Positions 1-8,974 of a stretch of DNA of 64,000 nucleotides are shown in pieces. The position numbers were made by a program, and so were the translations under genes. The stretch lies in assembly GCA_003326205.1 (NCBI GenBank), contig LWTK01000036.1:434001-498000 (forward strand). Direction: 5' to 3'. Source of the DNA: Nostoc sp. ATCC 43529 (GTDB taxonomy: Bacteria > Cyanobacteriota > Cyanobacteriia > Cyanobacteriales > Nostocaceae). Each line of letters opens with the position of its first letter. The first letter of the stretch is position 1. The notes under the pieces were generated by a model. It was not told the DNA's origin and made no database searches. It was given only the letters and a program-made list of their open reading frames with translations.

Positions 1-152
1 TTCGACTGACTAACCCCCAAGGCGTCGCACAGATCGCATACACATAGTTCTCGCTGTCGTAACAATTCCAACACACTAATCCTAAGTGGATCGGAAAGGG
101 CGTGAAAGCCTGCAACAATTAAATGAGGAATAGTGGCAGCGGGGGTTTGCAT
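1..152 (-). CDS. arsR: ArsR/SmtB-family repressor, N-terminal part (cut by window edge)
   Basis: Only the first 50 codons lie in the window; the gene runs off the left edge. The ATG at 152 opens a frame with HALSDPLRISVLELL followed by ELCVCDLCDALGVSQS. This matches the first helices of an ArsR winged-helix repressor, with the Cys-Val-Cys-Asp-Leu-Cys segment that in ArsR proteins binds arsenite or a thiophilic metal. Such proteins bind operator DNA as dimers and release it when metal binds. It is divergent from the phosphoesterase gene, so the roughly 95 bp between them probably holds the operator. No strong Shine-Dalgarno is visible. The family is well supported; the exact ligand is inferred. 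Confidence 0.8.
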   Translation of the reverse strand, partial: MQTPAATIPHLIVAGFHALSDPLRISVLELLRQRELCVCDLCDALGVSQS

Positions 153-192
153 GAATGAAATTTTGATAAGGTGATGCTATCTTTATTGTGAA

Positions 193-205
193 CTATAAAC
201 TATAG
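193..205. promoter_or_regulatory. Short inverted repeat in the arsR/phosphoesterase divergent gap
   Basis: CTATA-AAC-TATAG is a perfect 5-bp inverted repeat in the only spacer between the two divergent genes. ArsR-type repressors bind short AT-rich dyads, so this is a candidate operator. Position and symmetry are the only support. Confidence 0.25.
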
Positions 206-247
206 CTTAGATGCGGTCGCTGTTGAACAGCACTATTTGTTACTAAG

Positions 248-1057
248 ATGCATATTATATCAATCTCTAATTCATCCATTCATCAGATAGGCTATCTAAC
301 AGCAGCACCTGGTGGTAGTGGTGTTCTTGAGAGAGATTTACCAGTTTTATTAGGAGAAGTTGATTATTTACCCAATAATTTAGAGGCAATTATTATTACT
401 AGCGATTTACAAGGAATTGACCCTAAAAATCACCAACTTCTCAGTTATCTTGTTATCGAAGAATTAGAAAAGTTGTCAGAAAATGGAACAATTCCCTCTC
501 TAAGAAATACAGGGATTATATTAGCTGGTGATTTATATGCAGAGGTTAATAGGCGTGGTGGAGTAGTCGGCGATATCCGAGAAATTTGGCAAGCTTTTAA
601 TCGCCGATTTCATTGGGTGGCTGGTGTGGCGGGAAATCACGATAGTTTAGGAAATACACAAGAAGAAATTCAGCTTTTTAAACAAAATCGCAGTATTTAC
701 TATTTGGATGGGGATATTAGAAGAAATAGCGAACTGAGTCTAGCAGGAATTTCTGGTATTATTGGCAAAAAAATTAAACCCTTCAGACGCCCTGAAAAAG
801 AATTTATCAAAGCAATTCGAGAACTTACAAAGCAGTCACCAGATATTTTAATCTTACATGAAGGGCCGGATTATCCAGAAGGTAATTTGGCTGGAAAAGA
901 ATCTATTCGCAAAGAGTTAGAAAAAATCAATTTAACTAAAAATTTATTAGTTATCTGCGGTCATTCTTATTGGAAAATTCCGGCGATCGCTTTAGCAAAT
1001 GGTATCCAAGTCATCAACACAGATAGCCGTGTTATCGTACTTCAGAGGAAGAAATAA
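248..1057 (+). CDS. Calcineurin-type metallophosphoesterase
   Basis: A 269-residue soluble protein with the metal-binding blocks of the metallophosphoesterase superfamily: Asp53 region (TSDLQG), GDLY at 94-97, GNHD at 129-132, LHEGP at 203-207 and GHSYW at 238-242. These ligands hold two metal ions for hydrolysis of a phosphomono- or diester. The substrate cannot be read from sequence. No signal peptide or membrane segment is seen. It is alone on its strand, divergent from the ArsR-type gene and followed by a hairpin at 1265-1289. No clear Shine-Dalgarno precedes the ATG. Confidence 0.75.
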   Translation: MHIISISNSSIHQIGYLTAAPGGSGVLERDLPVLLGEVDYLPNNLEAIIITSDLQGIDPKNHQLLSYLVIEELEKLSENGTIPSLRNTGIILAGDLYAEVNRRGGVVGDIREIWQAFNRRFHWVAGVAGNHDSLGNTQEEIQLFKQNRSIYYLDGDIRRNSELSLAGISGIIGKKIKPFRRPEKEFIKAIRELTKQSPDILILHEGPDYPEGNLAGKESIRKELEKINLTKNLLVICGHSYWKIPAIALANGIQVINTDSRVIVLQRKK

Positions 1058-1264
1058 TACGACAGAATTCAGAATTAACAACTGCTATAACTTTGTTTTC
1101 TAAAATTTTCCATAGACTGTTTAGAAAAGAAAGAAACAGAAGACAGTATAATGAGCGAACAAAAACAACATACTCATTCTGTACTCTATAGAATACAATC
1201 AAGTAAGAAGGCTCCTAGTGTTCCCAGCACCAGAAGCCTGTAAAAGTCAATAAATCCTATGTAG

Positions 1265-1289
1265 AGCCTTATTGTTAGTCAATAAGGCT
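1265..1289. terminator. Hairpin between convergent genes
   Basis: A perfect 10-bp inverted repeat (AGCCTTATTG / CAATAAGGCT, 5-nt loop) is followed on the plus strand by TTTACTT. It abuts the stop codon of the small minus-strand gene, so it could serve both converging transcripts. Confidence 0.55.
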
Positions 1290-1460
1290 TTACTTACCAT
1301 TAGGGATTAAATACCCTATAAAAGCACCAATAGTAACCTTAGCAACATCTAAGAAAGCAGATCGACTATTAGTGTCATAAATTGAAAAACCGATTAATCC
1401 AACAAGTGAAAGAACTACAACTATAGCTAGAGTAAGTTCTTTGAACGATACGTTTTTCAT
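1290..1460 (-). CDS. Small single-helix membrane protein (56 aa), function unknown
   Basis: A short frame with ATG at 1460 and TAA at 1290-1292. A GAGG Shine-Dalgarno lies 7 nt before the ATG, which supports translation. The product has a short charged N terminus (MKNVSFKEL), a strongly hydrophobic stretch at residues 10-27, a polar linker (YDTNSRS) and a second, weaker hydrophobic stretch ending LIPNGK. No family is recognised. The hairpin directly after the stop fits a monocistronic unit. It could be a small stress-associated or complex-associated membrane peptide, but nothing in the sequence says which. Confidence 0.55.
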   Translation of the reverse strand: MKNVSFKELTLAIVVVLSLVGLIGFSIYDTNSRSAFLDVAKVTIGAFIGYLIPNGK

Positions 1461-1598
1461 AAGTTAACCTCGATAGATTTAATCTGATTTTAATTGAATC
1501 AATTGAAGAAATCCGTATCTGCATAGTAGGATAACCGAACCAGGTATCTCTGTTCGAGAAGGGATGTTACGACCTCGCCATATAACAAGCTATTGCAG

Positions 1599-1666
1599 CT
1601 TCTATTTCCGTTTTTGCAGGGATCTGGTTCAATGCCCAGATCCCCCTAGTCGCCGATAAATAGAAG
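1599..1666. repeat. Nested inverted repeat, candidate structured RNA or mini-element
   Basis: An outer 9-bp pair (CTTCTATTT at 1599-1607 with AAATAGAAG at 1658-1666) encloses an inner 9-bp pair (GGGATCTGG at 1619-1627 with CCAGATCCC at 1636-1644). Neither side has a U-run, so an intrinsic terminator is unlikely. It lies between the small membrane gene and the 3' end of the aminotransferase gene. Confidence 0.4.
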
Positions 1667-1762
1667 TAACTTCTAAAGCCTCCTTGGGAAGTGGATCTGA
1701 GTGCATAAGTTATGATGATATCAAACATCATCTAATCAACTAACGAGAGCGACGATCGCTTT

Positions 1763-2968
1763 TTAAGCAGAAACTACAGCTTCCGGTTGATAGCGGATGC
1801 CAGCTTGCTTAAAGCGATGTAAAGCTTCACCCAAGCGATCGCAATCTGCAATCAAACTAATTCTCACATATCCTTCACCGGCAACCCCAAAGGCATTACC
1901 TGGAGTCACCACAACGCCAGTTTGCTGCAACACATTCAACGCAAAATCTGTAGAACCCATCCCTACAGGACATTTCACCCACAGATACATCGTCGCCTTG
2001 GTTTTAGGAATATCCCAACCCAGCTGTCCTAACCCTTCAATCAGGAAATCGCGACGAGTCCGGTAGCGTTGTTGTACTTCATGCAAATACACATCTGGTA
2101 GTTGCAAAGCTGTTTCGGCAGCTGTTTGCAAGGCGGCAAAAATGCCGTAATCCAAGTTAGTTTTCAGCGTCCGCAAACCTTGGATGACATGGCGGTTACC
2201 CACTACAAACCCGACGCGCCAACCAGCCATATTGTAGGTTTTGGATAAAGTGTGAAATTCCACACCAATATCCTTTGCACCGGGAATTTCTAACAAGCTA
2301 GTGGGTTGATAACCATCAAACGCTAACTCGGCGTAACACAAATCGTGTACCAGCAAAATTTCATATTTGCGGGCAAAGGCGACGATTTCTTCAAAGAATT
2401 CGCGGGGTGCGGTGGCGGCGGTGGGATTGCTGGGATAGTTGAAGTAGAGGATTTTGGCTTTTCGGGCAACTTCATCAGGAATAGCACCTAAATCGATTAA
2501 CCAGTCATTCTCTGGTTTGAGAATCAAGCTATGAACTTGGCCGCCAGCAATTACGGGGCCGCGAAAATGGGCAGGATAAGCAGGAGAAGGAACTAGAACT
2601 ACATCGCCTGGGTTGATGTAAGCGATCGCTAAATGTGCTAATCCTTCTTTAGAACCGAGTAGTGGTAAAGCTTCACTATCGGGGTCAAGAATGACATCAT
2701 AACGCCGACGATACCAAGTAGTAATCGCTCGGCGGAAACTCGCAGTGCCTTCAAAGGGAGGATAACCGTGATTGGCCGGATTTTGCAAAGCGGCCATTGC
2801 AGCTTCTACCACTGGTTGTGGTGTCGCACCATCGGGGTTTCCCATCCCTAAATCAATTAAATCTAACCCTTGTTCCCGTGCTTTAGCTTTTAGTTCGTCT
2901 AAACGGGCAAATACATAAGGTGGCAGTTTTTGTATGCGTTCTGCTGGCACTATCCAATTCAAACTCAT
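1763..2968 (-). CDS. Class I/II PLP-dependent aminotransferase
   Basis: A 401-residue fold-type I aminotransferase. Visible landmarks are GMGNPDG (41-47), GSKEGL (105-110), NYPSNPTA (177-184), Asp209 in HDLCY, and Lys243 in SKTYNMAGWR, the lysine that forms the Schiff base with PLP. The architecture resembles the aspartate/alanine and LL-diaminopimelate aminotransferase branch. Substrate is probably a common amino acid, but which one is uncertain. Its ATG overlaps the stop of the dehydrogenase gene upstream by 4 nt (ATGA), so the two are likely translationally coupled and co-transcribed. Confidence 0.85.
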   Translation of the reverse strand: MSLNWIVPAERIQKLPPYVFARLDELKAKAREQGLDLIDLGMGNPDGATPQPVVEAAMAALQNPANHGYPPFEGTASFRRAITTWYRRRYDVILDPDSEALPLLGSKEGLAHLAIAYINPGDVVLVPSPAYPAHFRGPVIAGGQVHSLILKPENDWLIDLGAIPDEVARKAKILYFNYPSNPTAATAPREFFEEIVAFARKYEILLVHDLCYAELAFDGYQPTSLLEIPGAKDIGVEFHTLSKTYNMAGWRVGFVVGNRHVIQGLRTLKTNLDYGIFAALQTAAETALQLPDVYLHEVQQRYRTRRDFLIEGLGQLGWDIPKTKATMYLWVKCPVGMGSTDFALNVLQQTGVVVTPGNAFGVAGEGYVRISLIADCDRLGEALHRFKQAGIRYQPEAVVSA

Positions 2969-4203
2969 GCTTCAACCTCGTCACTCATTCCCTTGGGTGA
3001 AACTCGATTCATAAGGCTGCGCCGTGGGGAGGTTCCCTCCGTTGAGGCGACTGCCGTAGAATCTCTACTATCTATAGGTGCAGTGGTAGAAACCATTGCC
3101 GCCATCAACTGTTCCAGCGCGACTTTAAAAGGTAGCCGATGGATGTCAGAATTAGGAGCTAGGGCAATTTCGGCAGCTGTTTGCAACTCACCTAATGTAA
3201 TATTGCCCAATCCCAAATCACTTAATTTCTGGGGTAGTCCAATTTCTGCGTAGAACTTTAACAACTGCTGCCGTGAAGATGCTGCTAGTTGATTGTTTTG
3301 TAGCATTTCTTCTAAACGCAGTTGCACCAGAATTCCGAAAGCAACTTTTTCACCGTGAATACTGCCGTGTCCAGAAATGTGCGTTAAACCATTATGCACA
3401 GCATGGGCGGCAACGGTGCGACACTGCGCCCCTCCAAGTCCGCCAACTACGCCAGCGAGTAACACAGTCGCGTCTACAACTTCTCGCCAAACTTCACTAC
3501 CTGGTTCTTTGAGGGCGGCGGCTGACTTCTGCAAGAGGATATCTCGCAAAACTCGTGCTTGTTGGAGGGCGGCAATAGTTAAAGTGTCTTGTAAATGCCC
3601 GCTACTAACTGAGGCTTCGTACCACTTGGCGATCGCATCACCAATTCCAGCTACTAAAGTACGTTGTGGTGCAGTTTTAATCAAGTCATAATCGAGTATC
3701 AATAAATCCGGACAACGAGACAGCGCCACATCATAAAGGAATGCCCCGTCTTCTGAATAAACATTCGACAGGGCACTCCAAGCTGCACAGGTAGCCGCAG
3801 AAGTCGGAATCGTCACCACTGGTAGCTGTAATTGTTGCGCGACTAATTTCGCTGTATCCAAAGCTTTGCCGCCACCAACACCGATAATCACATCAGCTTT
3901 ATGTTCTTTAGCTGCCTTGCGTAAACTTTTCAAACTAGCTTCGCAACAATCTGCACCATAACTAGCTTCGGCAGGATGTAACTGTTGCGTTTCTAGAATC
4001 GGTAGTAAATTTTCTTGGCTGATGGCAAGAGTGCGTTCTCCCGCCACAATTAAAGGACGACTTCCCAACAAGGCGATTTCTGCTGCGGCTGCTTGCAACA
4101 CGCCAGAACCACGGATTACTTTTGCTGGGGCAACTGTAAGGGTAAATAACGAACTAGAAGTTTGAGTAGACAAAGAAGGTTGAGTAGAAAATTTATTAGA
4201 CAT
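2965..4203 (-). CDS. Iron-containing (GldA-like) alcohol dehydrogenase with repeat-encoded C-terminal tail
   Basis: From the ATG at 4203 the protein has 412 residues; a 13-residue upstream extension is open but unneeded. GVGGGKALD (108-116) is the NAD-binding loop of the glycerol dehydrogenase-like family. Asp189 in GIGDA, His270 in HAVHNG and His283 in SIHGEKVAFG fit the metal ligands. Such enzymes oxidise glycerol or similar polyols, or reduce the matching ketone, in the cytoplasm. The last 35 or so residues (from about SRDSTAVAS) are encoded by a dispersed palindromic repeat rather than by normal family sequence. It overlaps the aminotransferase start, suggesting a linked metabolic step. 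The substrate is unknown. Confidence 0.75.
   Translation of the reverse strand: MSNKFSTQPSLSTQTSSSLFTLTVAPAKVIRGSGVLQAAAAEIALLGSRPLIVAGERTLAISQENLLPILETQQLHPAEASYGADCCEASLKSLRKAAKEHKADVIIGVGGGKALDTAKLVAQQLQLPVVTIPTSAATCAAWSALSNVYSEDGAFLYDVALSRCPDLLILDYDLIKTAPQRTLVAGIGDAIAKWYEASVSSGHLQDTLTIAALQQARVLRDILLQKSAAALKEPGSEVWREVVDATVLLAGVVGGLGGAQCRTVAAHAVHNGLTHISGHGSIHGEKVAFGILVQLRLEEMLQNNQLAASSRQQLLKFYAEIGLPQKLSDLGLGNITLGELQTAAEIALAPNSDIHRLPFKVALEQLMAAMVSTTAPIDSRDSTAVASTEGTSPRRSLMNRVSPKGMSDEVEA
3017..3056. repeat. Dispersed palindromic repeat inside the dehydrogenase 3' end
   Basis: The core is a GC-rich hairpin (GGAGG-TTC-CCTCC) flanked by GCGCCGT and GCGACTGCCG. The same plan recurs near 27981-28022 and, inverted, near 38430-38478. 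Here it is read in frame as the C-terminal tail of the protein. Confidence 0.6.
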
Positions 4204-4936
4204 ATAAACTAGTGTGCCAAAACTTTGATATTTCTTAACCAAATTGACTTTTGCTTAGGGATACTTGTTGCCAAGCTGATTTAAAGATGGCGACAAATTT
4301 TACACCCCTTCAACTGGATTTTAGCCGAGCCATGAAATAGACAAAGCCTGTTGCCGACTGCTTAAGTGATTTGACGACCGTGCTTGAATCTATGCTGCTC
4401 ATCCTAAAATTCCGAACTACCAAACTTTTGAATAACCGTATAATTAAATAACATTAGCACTCTCAGATACCCAAAAAAAGCGTAGTTTACCGCCGCAGGC
4501 ATCGCCAACTGGGATTTTCTTCATAGTCCTACCATTCAAGCAATTGCAGCTACAGAATATATCAGCTAGGCGCGTACATCTGTAAGTCCTACAGCCAATT
4601 CAGTTGTCGCAAATATTTTTGCAAATGACAAAAATGGTAACTAGGAAAACAACTGACAGATCATAATTGCCAGTACCAATTACCCTACGCTAATAAAATT
4701 TTGCTTACAGTCCGATCGCTAAAGTGTCAATATCTTAATCTAAAAATAATATTTAAAGTATCGGTAAATACAAAATAAATTATGTCATCCTGATAACAAG
4801 CATTAGGAATTGGAAATTGGGCATTGGGCATGGGGGATGGGGCATGGGAAGAGACTCCAGGGGCAAAGGGGCGAACATACCATTTCTCAGTCATCAGTCA
4901 TCACTCCCGATGCCCGATGCCCAATGCCCCATGCCC
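4204..4936. other. Intergenic region, no gene seen
   Basis: The first 550 bp hold AT-rich unique sequence with no convincing frame on either strand. From 4807 a degenerate GGGCATTGGGCAT / ATGCCCAATGCCC tandem repeat with both orientations creates chance open frames; these are not genes. Confidence 0.6.
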
Positions 4937-5458
4937 TTAAGCCTTCGATTTCGGCAATTGGGCAAATTTGTCTTGATAAATTTCCACTTGTACTGGGGAG
5001 TTGTCGCGAGAGAGGAGCGATCGCTTAATCTCGCCCAAGTAAACTGGTACTGAAATTCCTGATTCTGGGTGAAGAATGGTACGGGCGCGAACTGTTAGCT
5101 TGTCGTCTTGGAGTGTACCAGAACGACCATAAGAATAAAGATTGCTAGCTGCTTGACGTAAAGTTGCTTCTAATTGTGTAGGGGTAATTTCGGGTGAGAC
5201 AGCGATTACGGCTTGGGTTGAGGCATTATCATAAACTAGACTGTAGCGCACTGCTCCTGGAATCACAGTACGACTCAAGGGGACTATGGAGAGTGCAAAT
5301 AAACCAGCTGTTAGCACCACCATAAAGCCAGTCGTGCCCACCAGTCGAAAACGGATGCCCCATTTGAGAACAAAAGCCAACACTGCTAAGGCAGCGAATA
5401 CCAAAGTAGCTATACCCGACCATTGGGTGTATTGAAAAAAATCAGCTGTTGTGGGCAT
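4937..5458 (-). CDS. ycf51: Ycf51-family membrane protein
   Basis: A 173-residue protein with two N-terminal transmembrane helices (about residues 14-32 and 39-59) followed by a soluble domain containing VPVYLGEIKRSLLSRDNSPVQ, typical of the Ycf51 (DUF2518) family of cyanobacteria and red-algal plastids. From memory, Ycf51 has been linked to photosystem I function in Synechocystis; that is family knowledge, not visible here. The gene stands alone, and its 3' end borders the GCCCAATGCC repeat block. The C terminus LPKSKA shows no repeat extension. Confidence 0.8.
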   Translation of the reverse strand: MPTTADFFQYTQWSGIATLVFAALAVLAFVLKWGIRFRLVGTTGFMVVLTAGLFALSIVPLSRTVIPGAVRYSLVYDNASTQAVIAVSPEITPTQLEATLRQAASNLYSYGRSGTLQDDKLTVRARTILHPESGISVPVYLGEIKRSLLSRDNSPVQVEIYQDKFAQLPKSKA

Positions 5459-5816
5459 AAAGTTTAGTTACTGAGGCGTCTTTTTTTTCGTTACGGACAA
5501 CCTCATTGTACCGAGACCTGCCATAAAAATTGGGCATTGGGCAAGCAGGGAGTCTGGGAAAAAGGGGAAGCTTGAAGAAGGCAGCTATGCTGAGGGCAGA
5601 GGGCAGAAGGTTTTGTAAGATCGGGGATTCAGACCCCTCCTAAACAAGAGCCACCAAATTTTCAATTTGGTGGGGGTCTTAAACCCTTACTCCCTACGGT
5701 CGTGGCAGAGAGCAGGAGTCAGAATTTCATAAAAGCCTTCTGCCTCCTGCCCTCTGCCTTTCCCGATAAATTTTCTTTCGCCCCACACTCCCCACCTCCC
5801 CATCTCCCTAAAAGCT
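5459..5816. other. Intergenic repeat block
   Basis: Holds a GGGCATTGGGCA remnant, GGCAGAGGGCAGAAGG-type repeats in both orientations, and a hairpin CCACCAAATT-TTC-AATTTGGTGG at 5651-5673. This last is a REP-like palindrome common in Nostoc intergenic DNA. No gene is seen. Confidence 0.6.
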
Positions 5817-8800
5817 TTACCGCCACTCGCCTTGGACGACAAACGCCGCCCAATAATACGGTGCATTCCATTGCTGAGTTTGCCACATTTCTAACTGTGC
5901 GGCACGTAGGGCGGCCACTGGTGTCAAGCCTTTTTGTAACATCTGTTGATAGAATTTGGTCATCAAGTTGGCGGTTGCTGTATCGTTGACACTCCACAAA
6001 CTGACAGCAACTCTTTTTGCTCCAGCATACATAAAACCTCTTGTCAAGCCCACTAAGCCTTCTCCTTTTACATCTTTACCGAGTCCGGTTTCGCAAGCGC
6101 TAAGAGTTACGAGTTCAACAGGTAGATTGAGGTTGAAAATATCGTGGAGGCGGAGAAAGCCGTCGGTATCTTCACCTTTTTGGTTGACTAAAGATAAAAC
6201 GATTCCTGACAACTCTGGGTTAACAGTGTTAATCAGTCCGTGAGTGGCAAAGTGTACCATTCGATATTGTGCAAGATTGGGATTGGTGGCGGTGGTGCGG
6301 GAAGCCTCAAAATCAAGAGATGATAGGCGTTGAGAAGTATTGCTTACAAGTTTGGTAATTGCATCAGCTTCTTGGCGGCTGTACTCAAGGCGGTCAAGAA
6401 CTACGCCGATATCCCGCGCCGAACGTACTACTTCGCTGGTTGTTGCGGCTGCGGCAGTATGATTATTTGTAGCCTGCAAGCGTCTATCATCGCGATTGAA
6501 GACTGGATCTGCGAGAATTGCAACGGTTTTAGGTGCTGGCGGTCGGTTTTTGAGTTCGCGTCTTTGGATAGCGATAGTTGAAGCGGAGGGAAGCAAAACG
6601 ATTTCGTTTTGTACCAACAGAGGAGTAAAGTTTTCTTTTGCGTTCTTTGGTAAGGAAGAAACAGAGGTTTCAGGGGTAGGTAAGGCGGCGAAGGGAATTG
6701 ATTGCAATGCACCGTCACCAACTATTAATAAACGTTTTCCTTTGAGTTGGCTGGCGACGGAGCCGAGTAACATCTGACTTAATCGCTTACCAATTTTAGG
6801 ATTGACTTCTTGGCTTGATGTGACTTGCTTGTAATATGCTTGGGCAGTTTCTTCGATAGTTTCGCGATCGCCCAATTTATAACTGCTAATATCTGTCTTA
6901 GTCACTGCCCAAAGATAACTGTGCTTTTTGCCTAGCGAGTACTCTAAAAGTATTGTATTTTCGTCGAGTACTTCGTTTTGAATTTCTTTGAGTGTCAGGG
7001 GTTGCGGTTGAGTTAATGCCGCATAACGGGGGCTTTTGAGGCGAATTTGTGTTTTAACTTCTTCGAGTTGATTGAGGAGTGTTGCTATTTGTTGTTTGAT
7101 TTGAGCTAATTCTTTTTTAGTGTATTGTCCTTGGAGTAGTTGATACTTGCGAAATTCGGTAGCGTTAAGTTCTTTTTCCAGGCTTTGCTGACGTTGAGAT
7201 AATTGTGCATCTACTCCTTGACGAATGTTTGCACCTGCTTCGGTAAGCAGTTCGATGAGACTGCGGGCGCGGGCGCGTTCGCTGGCGTGGAGGGCTTGGG
7301 CGTTATATCCTTTGTTGGGTTGCTTTTCGTGCAACTCCATTAATAAGTCAATGTAGAATTCATAATAATTTTGCTTTGAGCCAAAATAACTGGCTCGCAA
7401 TTCTTCATTAATAACTTTAGAACGTAAGTCTTCAATAATGGCGATCGCAGCTTTCATACTATCTATAGATGGTTGAATATTTCCTTTATCTCTTTCAACA
7501 TAAGCAATGTTAAAAAGCGCAATAGCTTCACCCTCCCGATCACCTAATTCACGCTTCTGTGATAAAGATTGGTTCAATAATTCCAGAGATGTTTTGTTGT
7601 CCCCCACAGAAGAAGAAAGAGTGGCAATATTACCAAGTACAATAGATTCTCCTTTCTGACTACCTATTTGACGCATCAATTCTAAAGCTTGATTGTACAA
7701 AGAAATCGCTCGTTCTGGTTGCCGCAAAACCCAGTAAGCTTTACCCATATTGTTAAGAGTAATTGCTTCTCCGTACTTGTCTCCTGTAGCGCGGCTCAAG
7801 GGTAAAGCTTCTTCGTATAAGCCAATTGCTGTTGCCGGATCGCGTAAACTATCGTAGATGTTCCCCATATTACCAAGAATCGTTCCTTCTCCTTTGGTAT
7901 GTCCTATACTACGTGATAGGGATAAAGCTTCTTTGTAAATTTCCAAGGCTTTTTGCTGTTGTCCTAATTCACCATAGATGATGCCGATAAGATTAAGAAT
8001 ATCCGATAAATGTGCTTTATCACCTATTTCACGGTTCAAAGACAAAGCTTGATTGTAATATTCCAGAGCTTTTTGCTTTTCGTCTAATTTTTTGTAGATT
8101 ATACCAATATTTCTCAAAGCGCCTGCTTCCCATTCCTTATTTTTTAAAGTACGAAACAGAGATAAGGATTGGTTATAAAATTCTAAAGCTTTTTGGTTCT
8201 CTCTAAAATTATCGTAGACTTGACCAATAGATAACAGTGTGGTGGCTTCACCTTCCTTATCGCCAATAGTACGGTAAATAGATAGACACTGCTGTAAATA
8301 ATCAAGGCTTTTTTCCATATTTTTGGAAGTAAGGTAAAGCAAACCAATATTGTTCAAAATACTAGCTTCATCATCTTTTTTACCAAGACTACGGGTAAGA
8401 GATAGCGATTGATTATAATATTCAAGCGCTTTTTGTGTTTGCCCTAACTCTGAGTAGCTCATGCCAAGATCATTCAGGATCAATAATTCTAATTTTTTAT
8501 TGTTTAAAGCGCGAGTTAAAGCTAGTGATTGGTTATATGAATTGATGGCTTCTTGTGGATTTCCCAAACTAAAGTATGCTCTACCAATATCATGAATAGT
8601 ATTAGCTTGTGATAATTTATCGTCAGTATTGCGCCAGAGTTGCAATGCCTCTTGTAATTTGAAGATCGCTTTTCGCAATGATTCTGCTGTGCCTTGATTA
8701 TATAGTTGTATTCCTTCCTCATATAATTTGTCGGCGGTGGTAGATTTTGTCTGTTGCGATCGCCTTGCTGAAGATTGAGCAAAACTCGCCTCTGTATTTC

Positions 8801-8873
8801 CAAGTATGGTAACTACTGTTTGCGAAAGGAAGATAATACTTGCAAATAAAATAAAGTATGTTTTTTGATGCAT
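5817..8873 (-). CDS. TPR-repeat protein with C-terminal CHAT (caspase-fold) domain
   Basis: A 1018-residue protein. Residues 1-33 look like a signal sequence or N-terminal anchor. About residues 48-480 are a run of tetratricopeptide repeats with the recurring pattern ALEYYNQSLSLxR. A coiled-coil-like stretch follows (about 560-620). The C-terminal CHAT domain shows the catalytic pair His878 (HFATHG) and Cys927 (LSACETG), then GEGLVGLTRGFMYAGAKRVAVSLW. CHAT is a caspase-fold peptidase domain ('caspase HetF associated with TPRs'), found in cyanobacterial HetF and in proteases gated by TPR sensors. This suggests a signal-gated protease with the TPR array as sensor. It is directly upstream-facing to a second caspase-fold gene 100 bp away on the same strand. 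Confidence 0.9.
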   Translation of the reverse strand: MHQKTYFILFASIIFLSQTVVTILGNTEASFAQSSARRSQQTKSTTADKLYEEGIQLYNQGTAESLRKAIFKLQEALQLWRNTDDKLSQANTIHDIGRAYFSLGNPQEAINSYNQSLALTRALNNKKLELLILNDLGMSYSELGQTQKALEYYNQSLSLTRSLGKKDDEASILNNIGLLYLTSKNMEKSLDYLQQCLSIYRTIGDKEGEATTLLSIGQVYDNFRENQKALEFYNQSLSLFRTLKNKEWEAGALRNIGIIYKKLDEKQKALEYYNQALSLNREIGDKAHLSDILNLIGIIYGELGQQQKALEIYKEALSLSRSIGHTKGEGTILGNMGNIYDSLRDPATAIGLYEEALPLSRATGDKYGEAITLNNMGKAYWVLRQPERAISLYNQALELMRQIGSQKGESIVLGNIATLSSSVGDNKTSLELLNQSLSQKRELGDREGEAIALFNIAYVERDKGNIQPSIDSMKAAIAIIEDLRSKVINEELRASYFGSKQNYYEFYIDLLMELHEKQPNKGYNAQALHASERARARSLIELLTEAGANIRQGVDAQLSQRQQSLEKELNATEFRKYQLLQGQYTKKELAQIKQQIATLLNQLEEVKTQIRLKSPRYAALTQPQPLTLKEIQNEVLDENTILLEYSLGKKHSYLWAVTKTDISSYKLGDRETIEETAQAYYKQVTSSQEVNPKIGKRLSQMLLGSVASQLKGKRLLIVGDGALQSIPFAALPTPETSVSSLPKNAKENFTPLLVQNEIVLLPSASTIAIQRRELKNRPPAPKTVAILADPVFNRDDRRLQATNNHTAAAATTSEVVRSARDIGVVLDRLEYSRQEADAITKLVSNTSQRLSSLDFEASRTTATNPNLAQYRMVHFATHGLINTVNPELSGIVLSLVNQKGEDTDGFLRLHDIFNLNLPVELVTLSACETGLGKDVKGEGLVGLTRGFMYAGAKRVAVSLWSVNDTATANLMTKFYQQMLQKGLTPVAALRAAQLEMWQTQQWNAPYYWAAFVVQGEWR

Positions 8874-8927
8874 TTTATTAAAAAGTGACTAGAGATGGGT
8901 TGATAATTAAAGCTATTTCAACAGATG

Positions 8928-8954
8928 TAGAGACGTTGCAATGCAACGTCTCTA
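8928..8954. repeat. Perfect 13-bp palindrome (REP-like)
   Basis: TAGAGACGTTGCA and TGCAACGTCTCTA flank a single A. It sits in the gap between the caspase and CHAT-TPR genes and could slow or end read-through between them. A related GAGACGCGAT palindrome is at about 57395-57416. Confidence 0.6.
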
Positions 8955-8974
8955 ACAACGATTTTCCTTTTTGC

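Noticed and set aside
1151..1243. 30-residue frame (MSEQKQHTHS...) after the phosphoesterase
   Set aside because: No ribosome site, and it ends in the region of a hairpin; not protein-like enough to call.
3273..3691. Plus-strand frames opposite the dehydrogenase gene
   Set aside because: They are shadows of the true minus-strand gene, whose motifs are intact.
4810..5053. Two frames reading MGIGHWAWGMGH and similar
   Set aside because: Entirely repeat-derived (GGGCATTGGGCATGGGG).
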